A stretch of 64,000 bases of DNA from positions 2,638,501 through 2,702,500 of the forward strand of contig NZ_CP129672.1 of assembly GCF_030505195.1 (NCBI RefSeq), read 5' to 3'. The notes under the pieces were generated by a model that saw only the letters and a program-made list of their open reading frames with translations, was not told the origin of the DNA and did no database searches. Made by a program: the position numbers and the translations under genes. Of the stretch, positions 26,628 through 34,814 are shown in pieces. This DNA comes from Comamonas testosteroni (GTDB taxonomy: Bacteria > Pseudomonadota > Gammaproteobacteria > Burkholderiales > Burkholderiaceae_C). The number at the start of each line of letters is the position of its first letter. Position 1 is the first letter of the stretch.

Positions 26628-27214
26628 TGCTTGCGCGGCTGGCAACGGCCGCTGGTATCGCAGTGTGTGCCTGCTGTGAGGGCCTGGCTTTTGCCATGCC
26701 GCCGTTGCCGCCGCAGGCTGCGCCCGGCGATCTGATCTTTCGCCGGGGTACGGAGAACGTCAGCCAACTGGTGCAAGCCGTGGACGGTGGTGACTTCAGC
26801 CATGTGGGCATGTTGGTCGGACGGCCCGGCCAGTGGCAGGTGCTGCATGCCACGCCCTCCGAACGTGAGGGTCAGCCCGATGCCGTGGTGCTGGATTCGC
26901 TGGACTTCTTTCTGGACGTTCGGCGCGCCCACGCCTATCGCCTGTACCAGGTCACGGCAGACCCTGGGGCGCGTGAGCGGGCCGTGGCCTGGGCCATGGC
27001 CCAGCAGGGCCAGCCGTTTCAGTTGCTGGGCTCGGGCCAGGGCATCTACTGCACCACCTTGGTCTGGCGGGCCTGGTTGCAAAGCGGTGCGGATCTCGAG
27101 GTGGTATTTACCGAGGTGGAACTGCCGATTCTGGGCGGCCGTTATCTGCTGCCGAGCAGCCTGTCGCGCTCCAGCCGGCTGCGCGCGCTGACGCCCTTGC
27201 TGTCGACGCGCTGA
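26627..27214 (+). CDS. YiiX/YebB-like permuted papain-fold hydrolase
   Basis: A 195-residue secreted protein. The signal peptide ends near LAFAMP. APGDLIFRRG, GGDFSHVGMLVG (catalytic His) and GQGIYCTTLVWRAWL (catalytic Cys) are the circularly permuted NlpC/P60 motifs of the YiiX/YebB family. It is probably a periplasmic amidase or peptidase acting on cell-wall or lipid-linked substrates. It is translationally coupled to the lipoprotein gene and convergent with livF. The start ATG 26627 overlaps the lipoprotein stop; GTG 26624 is possible. Confidence 0.8.
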   Translation: MLARLATAAGIAVCACCEGLAFAMPPLPPQAAPGDLIFRRGTENVSQLVQAVDGGDFSHVGMLVGRPGQWQVLHATPSEREGQPDAVVLDSLDFFLDVRRAHAYRLYQVTADPGARERAVAWAMAQQGQPFQLLGSGQGIYCTTLVWRAWLQSGADLEVVFTEVELPILGGRYLLPSSLSRSSRLRALTPLLSTR

Positions 27215-27224
27215 ACCTTGGCTG

Positions 27225-27995
27225 TCAAACGCCCAGATATTGCTGGCGCACGGCCTTGTCGCCAGCCAGTTCGGCCATGCTGGCTGCGTGCACGATCTGG
27301 CCTTTTTCCAGCACATAGGCCCGGTCGGCCACGACCTCGGCAAACGGCAGGTTCTGCTCGCTGAGCAAGATGCCAATGCCCTGTGCCTTCAGCTCCAGAA
27401 TCGTGCGCGCCATCTGCTCGACGATCAGTGGAGCAACCCCCTCGGAGGGCTCGTCCAGCAGCACCAGGCAGGGCTGGCCCATCAGCGTGCGGGCCACGCT
27501 CAGCATCTGTTGCTCGCCACCGCTCATGCGTCCGCCAAGTCGCTCGGGCATCTCGCCCAGGTTGGGGAAAAGCGCAAACAGTTTTTCGGGCGTCCAGTGC
27601 GGCACGGCCTGTCCATCGGGCCAGCGGCGTGGTTTTTGCTTGCCGACCTCCAGGTTTTCCAGCACCGTCAGTTCGGTGAAGATGCGGCGGTCCTCGGGCA
27701 CATAGCCCAGGCCGCGCTGTGCGATCTGGTGCGAGGCTTTTTTCTCTATCGCCTCTCCCATGAAGCGAATACTGCCTTCGCGGCGCGGCACCAGGGCGGC
27801 AATGCTCTTGAGCGTGGTGGACTTGCCCGCTCCATTGCGCCCCATCAGTGCCACGACCTCGCCGCGTCCCACGGCCAGCGATACCTCATGCAGGATATGG
27901 GCTGCGCCATACCAGGCATTGAGGTTCTGGATTTCAAGCAATTTTGGGCTCTTGCCCTTATCCATCAAGAGCTGGTTGCTATGCATTTGATTCAT
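27225..27995 (-). CDS. livF: Branched-chain amino acid-type ABC transporter ATPase (LivF)
   Basis: A 256-residue ABC ATPase. Walker A is MGRNGAGKSTT, the signature is RMSGGEQQMLSVARTLM, Walker B is CLVLLDEPSEG, and the H-loop region reads ILLSEQNL, with Gln in place of His as is normal for LivF. It energises import by the LivHM permease. The first 20 residues (MNQMHSNQLLMDKGKSPKL) are absent from most LivF proteins, and their DNA resembles a dispersed intergenic repeat; an internal TTG (MLEIQNL) is an alternative start. ATGA overlap with livG at 27992-27995 favours the longer form. Confidence 0.9.
   Translation of the reverse strand: MNQMHSNQLLMDKGKSPKLLEIQNLNAWYGAAHILHEVSLAVGRGEVVALMGRNGAGKSTTLKSIAALVPRREGSIRFMGEAIEKKASHQIAQRGLGYVPEDRRIFTELTVLENLEVGKQKPRRWPDGQAVPHWTPEKLFALFPNLGEMPERLGGRMSGGEQQMLSVARTLMGQPCLVLLDEPSEGVAPLIVEQMARTILELKAQGIGILLSEQNLPFAEVVADRAYVLEKGQIVHAASMAELAGDKAVRQQYLGV
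27936..27992 (-). repeat. Repeat-like element forming the 5' end of livF
   Basis: Minus-strand DNA contains CATAGCAACCAGCTCTTGAT, then GGATAAGGGCAAGAGCCCAA and AAT. This resembles the GATAGCTG...GCGCTTGATGGACAAG...-type intergenic element that I associate with Comamonadaceae. Similar DNA is at 58525-58590 and 56703-56760. Family assignment is from memory and pattern, not a search. Confidence 0.5.
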
Positions 27996-28753
27996 TGCTG
28001 TTTTTCAAGAACGAGGCCGGTGCCGAGGTAGGCCTGCTGCACGCGCGCGTCGTCGCGAATGGCCTGCGGCGTACCTTCGGCCAGCAACTGGCCGCGCACC
28101 AGCACGGCCACACTGTCGGCCTGTCCGAAAACCACATCCATGCTGTGCTCGGTAAACAGCACGCCCATGCGGCGCTGCTGCGCAAGCTGGCGCGTCAGCT
28201 GCATCAGGGCCACACGCTCGCCTGGGGCCATGCCGGCCGTGGGTTCGTCCATGAGCAGCAGCAGCGGCTCATGGGCCAGCGCCATGGCCAGCTCCACTCG
28301 TTTCACATCGCCATAGGCCAGGGCGCTGCAGGGGCGATCGGCCTGGGCCTGCATGCCCACCTGCTCCAGCAGGGCCAGGGCGTCGGCACGGCGGTGGCTG
28401 GCGGCACGCGGCCACCAACTGAAGATTTTGCGATCGGCCGACAGCAGCGCCATCTGCACGTTTTCCGTCACGCTGAGCGAGGCAAAAGTCTGTGCAATCT
28501 GGAAAGTGCGTCCCACGCCCTTGCGCCAGATGGCGCGCGGCGGCAGGCCGGTGATGGCCTGGCCGTTCAGCAGCACCTGGCCGCTGTCGGGCGGTAACTG
28601 CCCACCCACCATGTTGAAGGTGGTGCTCTTGCCCGCGCCGTTGGGACCGATCAAGGCCAGCAGCTCGCCGGCCTGCAGGCTGAACGAGACGTTCTGCACG
28701 GCCTGCACACCGCCGAAGGCCTTGCTGATGTTCTTTACTTGCAGCAGGCTCAT
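27992..28753 (-). CDS. livG: Branched-chain amino acid-type ABC transporter ATPase (LivG)
   Basis: A 253-residue ABC ATPase. Walker A is GPNGAGKSTTFN, Walker B is LLLLMDEPTAGMAPGE, and the H-loop is VLFTEHSMD. The signature region reads AYGDVKRVELAMALA rather than a strict LSGGQ, a common LivG variation. GVGRTFQIAQTFASLSVTEN is the typical LivG Q-loop stretch. Four-base overlaps with the permease gene (28750) and livF (27992) show tight coupling. Confidence 0.92.
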   Translation of the reverse strand: MSLLQVKNISKAFGGVQAVQNVSFSLQAGELLALIGPNGAGKSTTFNMVGGQLPPDSGQVLLNGQAITGLPPRAIWRKGVGRTFQIAQTFASLSVTENVQMALLSADRKIFSWWPRAASHRRADALALLEQVGMQAQADRPCSALAYGDVKRVELAMALAHEPLLLLMDEPTAGMAPGERVALMQLTRQLAQQRRMGVLFTEHSMDVVFGQADSVAVLVRGQLLAEGTPQAIRDDARVQQAYLGTGLVLEKQQ

Positions 28754-30657
28754 GCGCGGCCTCCCGCTGCTTGCTTAGGAGCGAGCCTGGCCCACAGCAT
28801 CTGCGCGTACCCGGCAATGCCCTGGGGGGCCAGCAGCACCAGAATCAGCATGGTCGCTCCCATCAACGCGCGCCAGTATTCGGTGTTGCGTGCCACGGTG
28901 TCGTGCAGCCAGGTGAAGGCTGCTGCGCCGACCAGGGGGCCGGCCAGCGTCTGCACGCCGCCCAGCAGCACCATGACCAGCGCATCGACCGATTGGGTGA
29001 CCGACATCGCGTCAGGCGCAACGCCGCCCTTGCTGAAGGCAAACAGCGCCCCGGCCAGGCCGGCGAACAGCCCGGCGATCACGAACGCCGTCCACTGCAC
29101 GCGGCGCACATCGATACCGATGGCATCGGCACGCAGCGCCGAGTCGCGCGAGGCGCGCAGCGCATAACCCAGAGGAGAAAACAGCAGACGGCGCAGCAGG
29201 TATATGCCCAGCGCGCAGAGGCCCAGAGCCAGCCAGTAGAACGCCGGGCCCTGCGATGCCCATTCGGGGGGCCAGACGCCAGTCAGGCCGTTGCTGCCGC
29301 CCGTGAAGTCATCCCACTGAAAGACGATGGCCCAGCTGATCTGCGCAAACGCCAGCGTCAGCATGGTCAGATAGACACCCGACAGCCGCACGCAGAACCA
29401 GCCATAGAGAAGGGCGCCCGCAGCGGCGGCCAGAGGACCGAGCAGCAGCGCGGCTTCCATGGGCAGATCCAGCGTACGCACCAGCAGGGCCGCGCCGTAG
29501 GCACCGAGGCCAAAGTAGGCCGCATGACCGAAGGAGTGCATGCCACCGGGTCCGAGGATGAAATGCAGGCTGGCGGCAAACAAGGCGGCGACAAAGATAT
29601 CGGTCAGCAGCACGGAGGCGTAGCTGCCGGACTCTCCGGCGACCAGCGGAAACAGCACCAGCATGGCCAGCAAGGCCGCCCATGCCGAAGATGCACCTCT
29701 GCCCGCAGCGCGCAGCGGCTGTTCGGGCTCGCCAGCGCTGCGTGCCAGCGCCTGGGGCTTGCCCAGCAGGCCCCAGGGGCGCCAGACCAGCACCACGGCC
29801 ATGACCAGGAACTCCACCACCAGCGTGAGCTTGGAGAACGAGATCTCCAAGCCCGCAATCTCCTGCGCGCCCAGCCAGATGCAAACGGCCTTGAGCTCGG
29901 CCACCAGCAGTGCCGCAACAAAGGCGCCGGGTATGCTGCCCATGCCGCCGACGACGACCACCACAAACGCGGCGCCAATGGTCAGCATGTCCATTTCCAG
30001 GCTGGCAGGTTCGCGCGGCAGCTGCAGCGCACCGCCCAGACCTGCCAGCAGCGTGCCCAGGGCAAACACGGCGGTGAACAGCCAGGCCTGGTTGACGCCC
30101 AAAGCTCCCACCATCTCACGGTCCTGTGTGGCCGCGCGCACCAGCGTGCCGAAGCGGGTTTGGGTCAATAAAAGCGTCAGGCCCACAAGCACGCAAGGGC
30201 CTACAGCGATCAAAAACAGATCGTAAGTGGGGAACTGGCGGCCCAGAATTTCGACCGAGCCTTCCAGCCCCGCCGCGCGCGGGCCGAACAGTTCTTCGGG
30301 GCCCCACAGCCACAGCGTCGCATCCTTGATGACCAGTACCAGCGCAAACGTGGCCAGCAGCTGGAACAGCTCGGGTGCCTTGTAGATGCGGCGCAGCAGC
30401 AGCATCTCCGTCAGTGCACCCAGCAGGCCGCAGGCCAGCGGCGCGAGCAGCAAGGCAGGCCAGAAGCCGATATGGGGCGAAAGCAGATCCACGCTGCTGT
30501 ACGCCATGAAGGCGCCCAGCATATAGAACGAGCCATGGGCAAAGTTGATGGTGCGCGTGACACCAAAGATCAGCGACAGCCCGACGGAGACCAGGAATAA
30601 CGACGATGCGCTGGCCAGACCGTTGAGCAACTGGGCCAGCAGGCCGGATGCACTCAT
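28750..30657 (-). CDS. Fused LivH-LivM ABC permease
   Basis: A 635-residue permease that joins LivH- and LivM-type halves. Residues 1-300 match LivH (SVGLSLIFGVTRTINFAHGS, TLVRAATQDREMVGALGVNQ, VVVVVGGMGSIPGAFVAALL). After a linker at about 300-330, residues 330-635 match LivM (GMHSFGHAAYFGLGAYGAAL, FGWFCVR-like turn, GYALRASRDSALRADAIGID, VMVLLGGVQTLAGPLVGAAA). It makes both halves of the membrane channel in one chain. Substrates of this subfamily include branched-chain amino acids but also aromatic and organic acids, so specificity is open. Confidence 0.9.
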   Translation of the reverse strand: MSASGLLAQLLNGLASASSLFLVSVGLSLIFGVTRTINFAHGSFYMLGAFMAYSSVDLLSPHIGFWPALLLAPLACGLLGALTEMLLLRRIYKAPELFQLLATFALVLVIKDATLWLWGPEELFGPRAAGLEGSVEILGRQFPTYDLFLIAVGPCVLVGLTLLLTQTRFGTLVRAATQDREMVGALGVNQAWLFTAVFALGTLLAGLGGALQLPREPASLEMDMLTIGAAFVVVVVGGMGSIPGAFVAALLVAELKAVCIWLGAQEIAGLEISFSKLTLVVEFLVMAVVLVWRPWGLLGKPQALARSAGEPEQPLRAAGRGASSAWAALLAMLVLFPLVAGESGSYASVLLTDIFVAALFAASLHFILGPGGMHSFGHAAYFGLGAYGAALLVRTLDLPMEAALLLGPLAAAAGALLYGWFCVRLSGVYLTMLTLAFAQISWAIVFQWDDFTGGSNGLTGVWPPEWASQGPAFYWLALGLCALGIYLLRRLLFSPLGYALRASRDSALRADAIGIDVRRVQWTAFVIAGLFAGLAGALFAFSKGGVAPDAMSVTQSVDALVMVLLGGVQTLAGPLVGAAAFTWLHDTVARNTEYWRALMGATMLILVLLAPQGIAGYAQMLWARLAPKQAAGGRA

Positions 30658-30699
30658 GCTGCGTAGCTCCTGAAGCTCGACATAGTGTTTGCGGAGATG

Positions 30700-30728
30700 A
30701 AAAAGCCACCTGCGGCAGTGCAGGTGGC
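30700..30728 (-). terminator. Intrinsic terminator/attenuator between the binding-protein and permease genes
   Basis: GCCACCTGC and GCAGGTGGC pair perfectly with a 6-nt loop; T5 follows on the minus strand. It lies 24 bp past the binding-protein stop codon, inside the operon, so it would make more binding protein than permease. Confidence 0.8.
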
Positions 30729-30751
30729 CTGGTATTTTCGCTGAAGCGAAA

Positions 30752-31954
30752 TCAGTTCGCTGTCGCTGGGCGCAGCTTCTTCACTTCCTCGTCCGTGGGT
30801 TGATAGTTCTTGCCGTCGGCGTAGTGGTAGTTGACCAGTACGCCGCGCCCCAGTTTCTCGTCATAGGCGGTCTTGCCGATATAGGCACCCATGGTGGACT
30901 GGTTGTCCTGGGCGCGGTAGGTGATGGGGCCGAAAGGCGTGGCGACTTCCAGGCCCTTGAAGGCCGCAATCAGTTTCTCGGTGTCGGGGTCGCCCTTGGT
31001 CTTGCGCAGGCCCGCAGCAATCGACTGGATGGCGTTGTAGCCCACGATGGTGCCCAGGCGTGGGTAGTCCTTGAACCTGGCCTGATAGGCCTTGAGGAAG
31101 GCTGCGTGTTCGGGGGTGTTGATGGAATACCAGGGGTAGCCGGTCACGGTCCAGCCGATAGGCGCTTCCCTCTTGAGCGGGTCCAGGTATTCGGGCTCGG
31201 CCGTCAGCAGGCCCACGACTTCGCGGCCCTTGAACAGGCCGCGTGTATTGCCTTCGCGCACGAACTTGCCCAGGTCGGTGGCGAACAGCACGTTGAAGAT
31301 GGCATCGGGCTTGGCATCAGCGAGCGCCTGCACGACGGAGCCGGCATCGATCTTGCCCAGCGCAGGTGCCTGCTCGGCCACAAACTCGATATCGGGCTGC
31401 CTGGCCTTCATCAGCGTCTTGAAGGTGGCAATCGCAGACTGACCGTATTCGTAGTTGGGGTAGACGATGGCCCATCGCTTCTTCTTGAGCTTGAGCGCTT
31501 CCTCCACCAGCATGGCGGTCTGCATATAGGTGGAGCCGCGCAGACGGTAGGTGTAGTGATTGCCGTCGGCCCAGACGATCTTGTCGGTCAGGGGTTCGGA
31601 GGCGAGGAAAAAGCGCTTTTTCTGCTTGGCGTAATCGGTCAGTGCCAGGCCCACATGCGAGAGAAAACTGCCCGTGAGCACATCGATTTTTTCGCGCGTG
31701 TAGAGCTCTTCGGCGGCACGCACGGCATCGCCCGGCGTGGCGTTGTCGTCGCGCACGATGAGCTGCAGCTTCTTGCCGGCAATGCCGCCTGCGGCATTGA
31801 CCTGCTCCACCGCCAGTTCCATGCCCTTCTTGTAGGGCTCCAGAAACGCGGGTTGAGCCTTGTAGCTGTTGATTTCGCCAATCTTGATCACGCCCTGTGC
31901 CCAGGCGGGCAAGGCGGCCAGTGTCAGCAGGGGCAGGGACCAGCGCAGCTGCAT
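30752..31954 (-). CDS. LivK-type ABC substrate-binding protein
   Basis: A 400-residue type I periplasmic binding protein. Signal MQLRWSLPLLTLAALPAWAQ is followed by GVIKIGEINSYKAQPAFLEP. Family blocks are GIAGKKLQLIVRDDNATPGD, AEELYTREKIDVLTGSFLSH and KKRWAIVYPNYEYGQSAIAT. ATG 31954 is chosen because GAGGAG lies 7 bp upstream; ATG 31960 is too close to it. The gene leads the liv operon and has its own promoter and palindrome upstream. The ligand is unknown. Confidence 0.9.
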   Translation of the reverse strand: MQLRWSLPLLTLAALPAWAQGVIKIGEINSYKAQPAFLEPYKKGMELAVEQVNAAGGIAGKKLQLIVRDDNATPGDAVRAAEELYTREKIDVLTGSFLSHVGLALTDYAKQKKRFFLASEPLTDKIVWADGNHYTYRLRGSTYMQTAMLVEEALKLKKKRWAIVYPNYEYGQSAIATFKTLMKARQPDIEFVAEQAPALGKIDAGSVVQALADAKPDAIFNVLFATDLGKFVREGNTRGLFKGREVVGLLTAEPEYLDPLKREAPIGWTVTGYPWYSINTPEHAAFLKAYQARFKDYPRLGTIVGYNAIQSIAAGLRKTKGDPDTEKLIAAFKGLEVATPFGPITYRAQDNQSTMGAYIGKTAYDEKLGRGVLVNYHYADGKNYQPTDEEVKKLRPATAN

Positions 31955-32017
31955 TGTCATTCTCCTCGGTGCTAGGTGGGCGACCATGGTCTGAGGTACT
32001 GGGTCGCCGCAATCACT

Positions 32018-32036
32018 AATGCTCAATTTGAGCATT
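32018..32036. promoter_or_regulatory. 19-bp palindromic operator candidate upstream of the ABC operon
   Basis: AATGCTCAA and TTGAGCATT are perfect 9-bp inverted arms around a single T. The site touches the likely -10 box of the binding-protein gene, so a bound dimeric repressor would block initiation. The regulator is not encoded next to it. Confidence 0.6.
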
Positions 32037-32064
32037 TATATAGACAAATAAAGCGCTTGTTCAA
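32035..32064 (-). promoter_or_regulatory. Likely sigma70 promoter of the ABC operon
   Basis: On the minus strand TTGAAC (32064-32059) and TATAAA (32040-32035) are 18 bp apart; TATATA two bases earlier gives 16 bp. The region is AT-rich compared with its surroundings and lies about 80 bp upstream of the binding-protein start. Confidence 0.55.
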
Positions 32065-32352
32065 AGCGCGTGGGAAATGATCCTAGAGCAGCGTTTTCCC
32101 TGCGTCAAGATGGGTGAGACAGTTTTTCGGCGATCGGGCGGTATCTGAGCGCTTCATTCTGCTTATCACTATTCGATCTCAAGACATTCATGTGTGATTC
32201 ACCCGTTTCTGTGCAATTGCCGGACAATATAGGTCTTGTCCCGCTTGGCAACCGGCAGCCAACGCGCTAGCAGCCCTGACCTGCAGTGCCCCGCCACCGC
32301 CCAGCATTTGCCGCGCAGGTTTTCTGCTTCGAGTTTTTATTTCAGACGAATC
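32037..32352. other. Intergenic region between the ABC operon and fpr
   Basis: A gap of about 320 bp between divergent genes. The right half must hold the fpr promoter and ribosome site, but I see no strong -35/-10 pair there. The left end holds the ABC promoter. No open frame is convincing. Confidence 0.5.
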
Positions 32353-33126
32353 ATGAGTGCTTTTCTTGAAGAACGCGTGCTGTCCGTCCACCACTGGACC
32401 GACCGTCTTTTCTCCTTCACCACCACCCGCGACACATCGCTGCGCTTTTCCAACGGTCACTTCACCATGATCGGCCTGAAGGTGGATGGCAAGAACCTGC
32501 TGCGCGCCTACTCCATCGCCAGCCCCAACTACGAAGAGCATCTGGAGTTCCTGTCCATCAAGGTACCCGAAGGCCCTCTGACCTCCAAGCTGCAGAACAT
32601 CCAGGTGGGTGACACCATCATCGTGGGCAAGAAGCCCACAGGCACGCTGCTGATCGACTATCTGCTGCCCGGCAAGAATCTGTATCTGATCGGCACGGGC
32701 ACCGGCCTGGCTCCCTGGCTGGCCGTGGCGCGCGACCCCGAGACCTATGAGCGTTTCGACAACGTGGTCGTGGTGCATGGCGTGCGTCAGGTGCAGGAGC
32801 TGGCCTATCAGGAGCTGTTCGAGAAGGAATTGCCCGAACATGAATTCCTCGGCGATATCGTCAAGGGCAAGCTGCATTACTACCCCACGGTGACGCGCGA
32901 GCCCTTCCGCAATCAGGGCCGTATCTCGGCACAGATCAACAACGGCACCTTCCCGCAGAATCTGGGTCTGCCCGATCTGAATCCCGAGACTGATCGCGTC
33001 ATGCTGTGCGGCAGCCCCGCCATGCTGTCCGAACTCAAGGAACTGCTGGAAAAGCGCGGTTTCAAGGAAGGCAATACCACCACACCAGGCGACTTCGTCA
33101 TCGAACGCGCATTTGTGGAAAAATAA
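32353..33126 (+). CDS. fpr: Ferredoxin-NADP reductase
   Basis: A 257-residue FAD flavoprotein of the bacterial FPR subclass. RAYSIASPNYEEHLEF is the FAD-binding RxYS motif, VPEGPLTSKLQNIQ the phosphate contact, YLIGTGTGLAPWLAVARDPE the NADP site, and VMLCGSPAMLSELKELL the C-terminal NADP block. The protein ends in AFVEK, as FPR proteins of this type do. It exchanges electrons between NADPH and ferredoxin or flavodoxin, often for oxidative-stress and Fe-S enzyme reduction. A strong terminator follows. Confidence 0.92.
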   Translation: MSAFLEERVLSVHHWTDRLFSFTTTRDTSLRFSNGHFTMIGLKVDGKNLLRAYSIASPNYEEHLEFLSIKVPEGPLTSKLQNIQVGDTIIVGKKPTGTLLIDYLLPGKNLYLIGTGTGLAPWLAVARDPETYERFDNVVVVHGVRQVQELAYQELFEKELPEHEFLGDIVKGKLHYYPTVTREPFRNQGRISAQINNGTFPQNLGLPDLNPETDRVMLCGSPAMLSELKELLEKRGFKEGNTTTPGDFVIERAFVEK

Positions 33127-33148
33127 CAGTCTGTAACGCGACTAATGC

Positions 33149-33180
33149 AAGCCTGCGGATGCGCAGGCTTTTTTATTTTT
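33149..33180 (+). terminator. Intrinsic terminator of fpr
   Basis: AGCCTGCG / CGCAGGCT stem with a GAT-type loop followed by T6ATTTTT. It lies about 23 bp after the fpr stop and ends right at the start codon of the next gene. Confidence 0.9.
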
Positions 33181-33181
33181 A

Positions 33182-34759
33182 ATGCTTCAATCAACAAAAA
33201 TATTTATTTCGGCGGCTATAGCATGCTTGCTGGTTTATGGTCTTGGATACGGGCACCTCGAAGATGCGGGAGACGTCGCAAGAAGCGTATTTTTTATGCT
33301 GTCGACCGGAGCCTTGTTTTTTTACAGCTTACGCAGAAGGTGGGAATGCACAGCAGTCTTTTTCATAGCTCTGTGCTTTGCTTTGTTTATGGCTTTGGGT
33401 GTTGGTATCGATTACGGCGCACCGAACATGAGTCTGGTGGCATCGGCTTTGGAGACGAATGCCAGTGAAAGCCTGGAGTTCCTCGCCAACCTTAATTGGA
33501 GAGATTGCCTGCTCTCGGTTCTAACGATTATTTTGCTTTTTGTGCATCGATTTGTGTTGCTCGAAAAATCGTACGATAAATCGCTGGTTTTCAAGAAAAG
33601 CCTCTGGATTTTTCTTCTGATAGTCAATGTTTTTGGATTGTTCACGTACCACTGCGGCGTAGCCTATAAAAAATATATCAAAGAAAAGCCGGTGGTCGGA
33701 GAAATTCTGAAATCTGTGGATTGGGAAATTCAGGAAATCAAGCACAACCGCAGCTTGAAGGTTCTGGTGGTGGGGGAAAGTGTCAGCAAGCGATATTTGT
33801 CGCTAATGGGAAGCCCTTGGGCTACGACGCCTTTTCTTGCGGCTTCGCCTAAGGTGACGGCATTTACTCATTACTACTCGCCTGCACCCAATACGGTGAC
33901 CAGTTTGAGCCGGACCCTGACTCATTCCCGCTCGTCCGATGGTGAGTTTGATCTGAACCGCAACGTGGTGGCGCTGGCTAAAGCAGCAGGCTATTCAACA
34001 CTTTGGGTTTCGAATCAGCGAAGCATGGGACCGAATGATTCCAACGTGGCGCGAATGGCTCATCAGGCGGACCAGCACCGATTTCTGGACAAAATGCCTG
34101 TCATTGAGCCGGCGAAAGATGATTTCGCTTTGCTGAATTACTTGCGCGACAAACTTGAGCAGCCAAAAGCGTTGCCACAAGACTCTATGGTCTTTCTCCA
34201 CATGCTGGGTTCGCACCCGCATGCCTGTTCACGCGTACCTGACATGCCTGTGAAATTGCGTGCAGGTCATGGTCGTCATATTGACTGTTATCTGACCAGT
34301 TTGCAGAAGCTTGATCTGTTCATGCAAGCTCTAACCGAGTTGCTGGCCAATTACTCCGAAGACTATGAAGTCCTCTATGTGAGTGATCATTCCTTACGCG
34401 TCTCTCCGATGAGCGAAACAGAAAAGCTGATGGATAGTTTTCACCTGCCGACAAAGAATATTTATGTGCAGCCTCAAGTCAGAGAGGCCTATGACACTCC
34501 TTTGTTCTTCATTTCGTCCAAGCAGAAGCAAGCGAAAAAGGTTGAAGTTCCTTTGAGTGGATTTGATTTCTTACATTTGTTCGGAAATTGGCTGGGTGTC
34601 TCAAGTCCTTGGATCAACTCCGCAAAAAATCTGCGAAATCCCAGTAGCAGTGCGCCGATTCAAGTGTTTAACTGGAGCCACATGGTGCCACTGGACTCCT
34701 TGCACGATACGCAGCCCATTGCTCCTCCTGTTGATGGGTCATTGGCTTTTGCTAACTAA
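33182..34759 (+). CDS. Phosphoethanolamine transferase-like sulfatase-fold membrane protein
   Basis: A 525-residue protein with about four or five N-terminal membrane segments (to about 155) and a periplasmic alkaline-phosphatase-fold domain. VLVVGESVSKRYLSLMG matches the nucleophile motif of lipid A/cell-envelope pEtN transferases, with Ser in place of the Thr of EptA. PAPNTVTSLSRTL and FLHMLGSHPHACSRVP also match. The metal motif YVSDHSLRVS departs from the usual SDHGE(S), so activity is uncertain. GC is clearly lower than in its neighbours (two 60-base lines count 38% and 50%). The ATG follows the fpr terminator directly, with no ribosome site. Confidence 0.75.
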   Translation: MLQSTKIFISAAIACLLVYGLGYGHLEDAGDVARSVFFMLSTGALFFYSLRRRWECTAVFFIALCFALFMALGVGIDYGAPNMSLVASALETNASESLEFLANLNWRDCLLSVLTIILLFVHRFVLLEKSYDKSLVFKKSLWIFLLIVNVFGLFTYHCGVAYKKYIKEKPVVGEILKSVDWEIQEIKHNRSLKVLVVGESVSKRYLSLMGSPWATTPFLAASPKVTAFTHYYSPAPNTVTSLSRTLTHSRSSDGEFDLNRNVVALAKAAGYSTLWVSNQRSMGPNDSNVARMAHQADQHRFLDKMPVIEPAKDDFALLNYLRDKLEQPKALPQDSMVFLHMLGSHPHACSRVPDMPVKLRAGHGRHIDCYLTSLQKLDLFMQALTELLANYSEDYEVLYVSDHSLRVSPMSETEKLMDSFHLPTKNIYVQPQVREAYDTPLFFISSKQKQAKKVEVPLSGFDFLHLFGNWLGVSSPWINSAKNLRNPSSSAPIQVFNWSHMVPLDSLHDTQPIAPPVDGSLAFAN

Positions 34760-34814
34760 TCTGTGCATCTACTAATGGCTGCCAGTGCTTATCCAGAAAG
34801 CGCTCTTGACCAAC

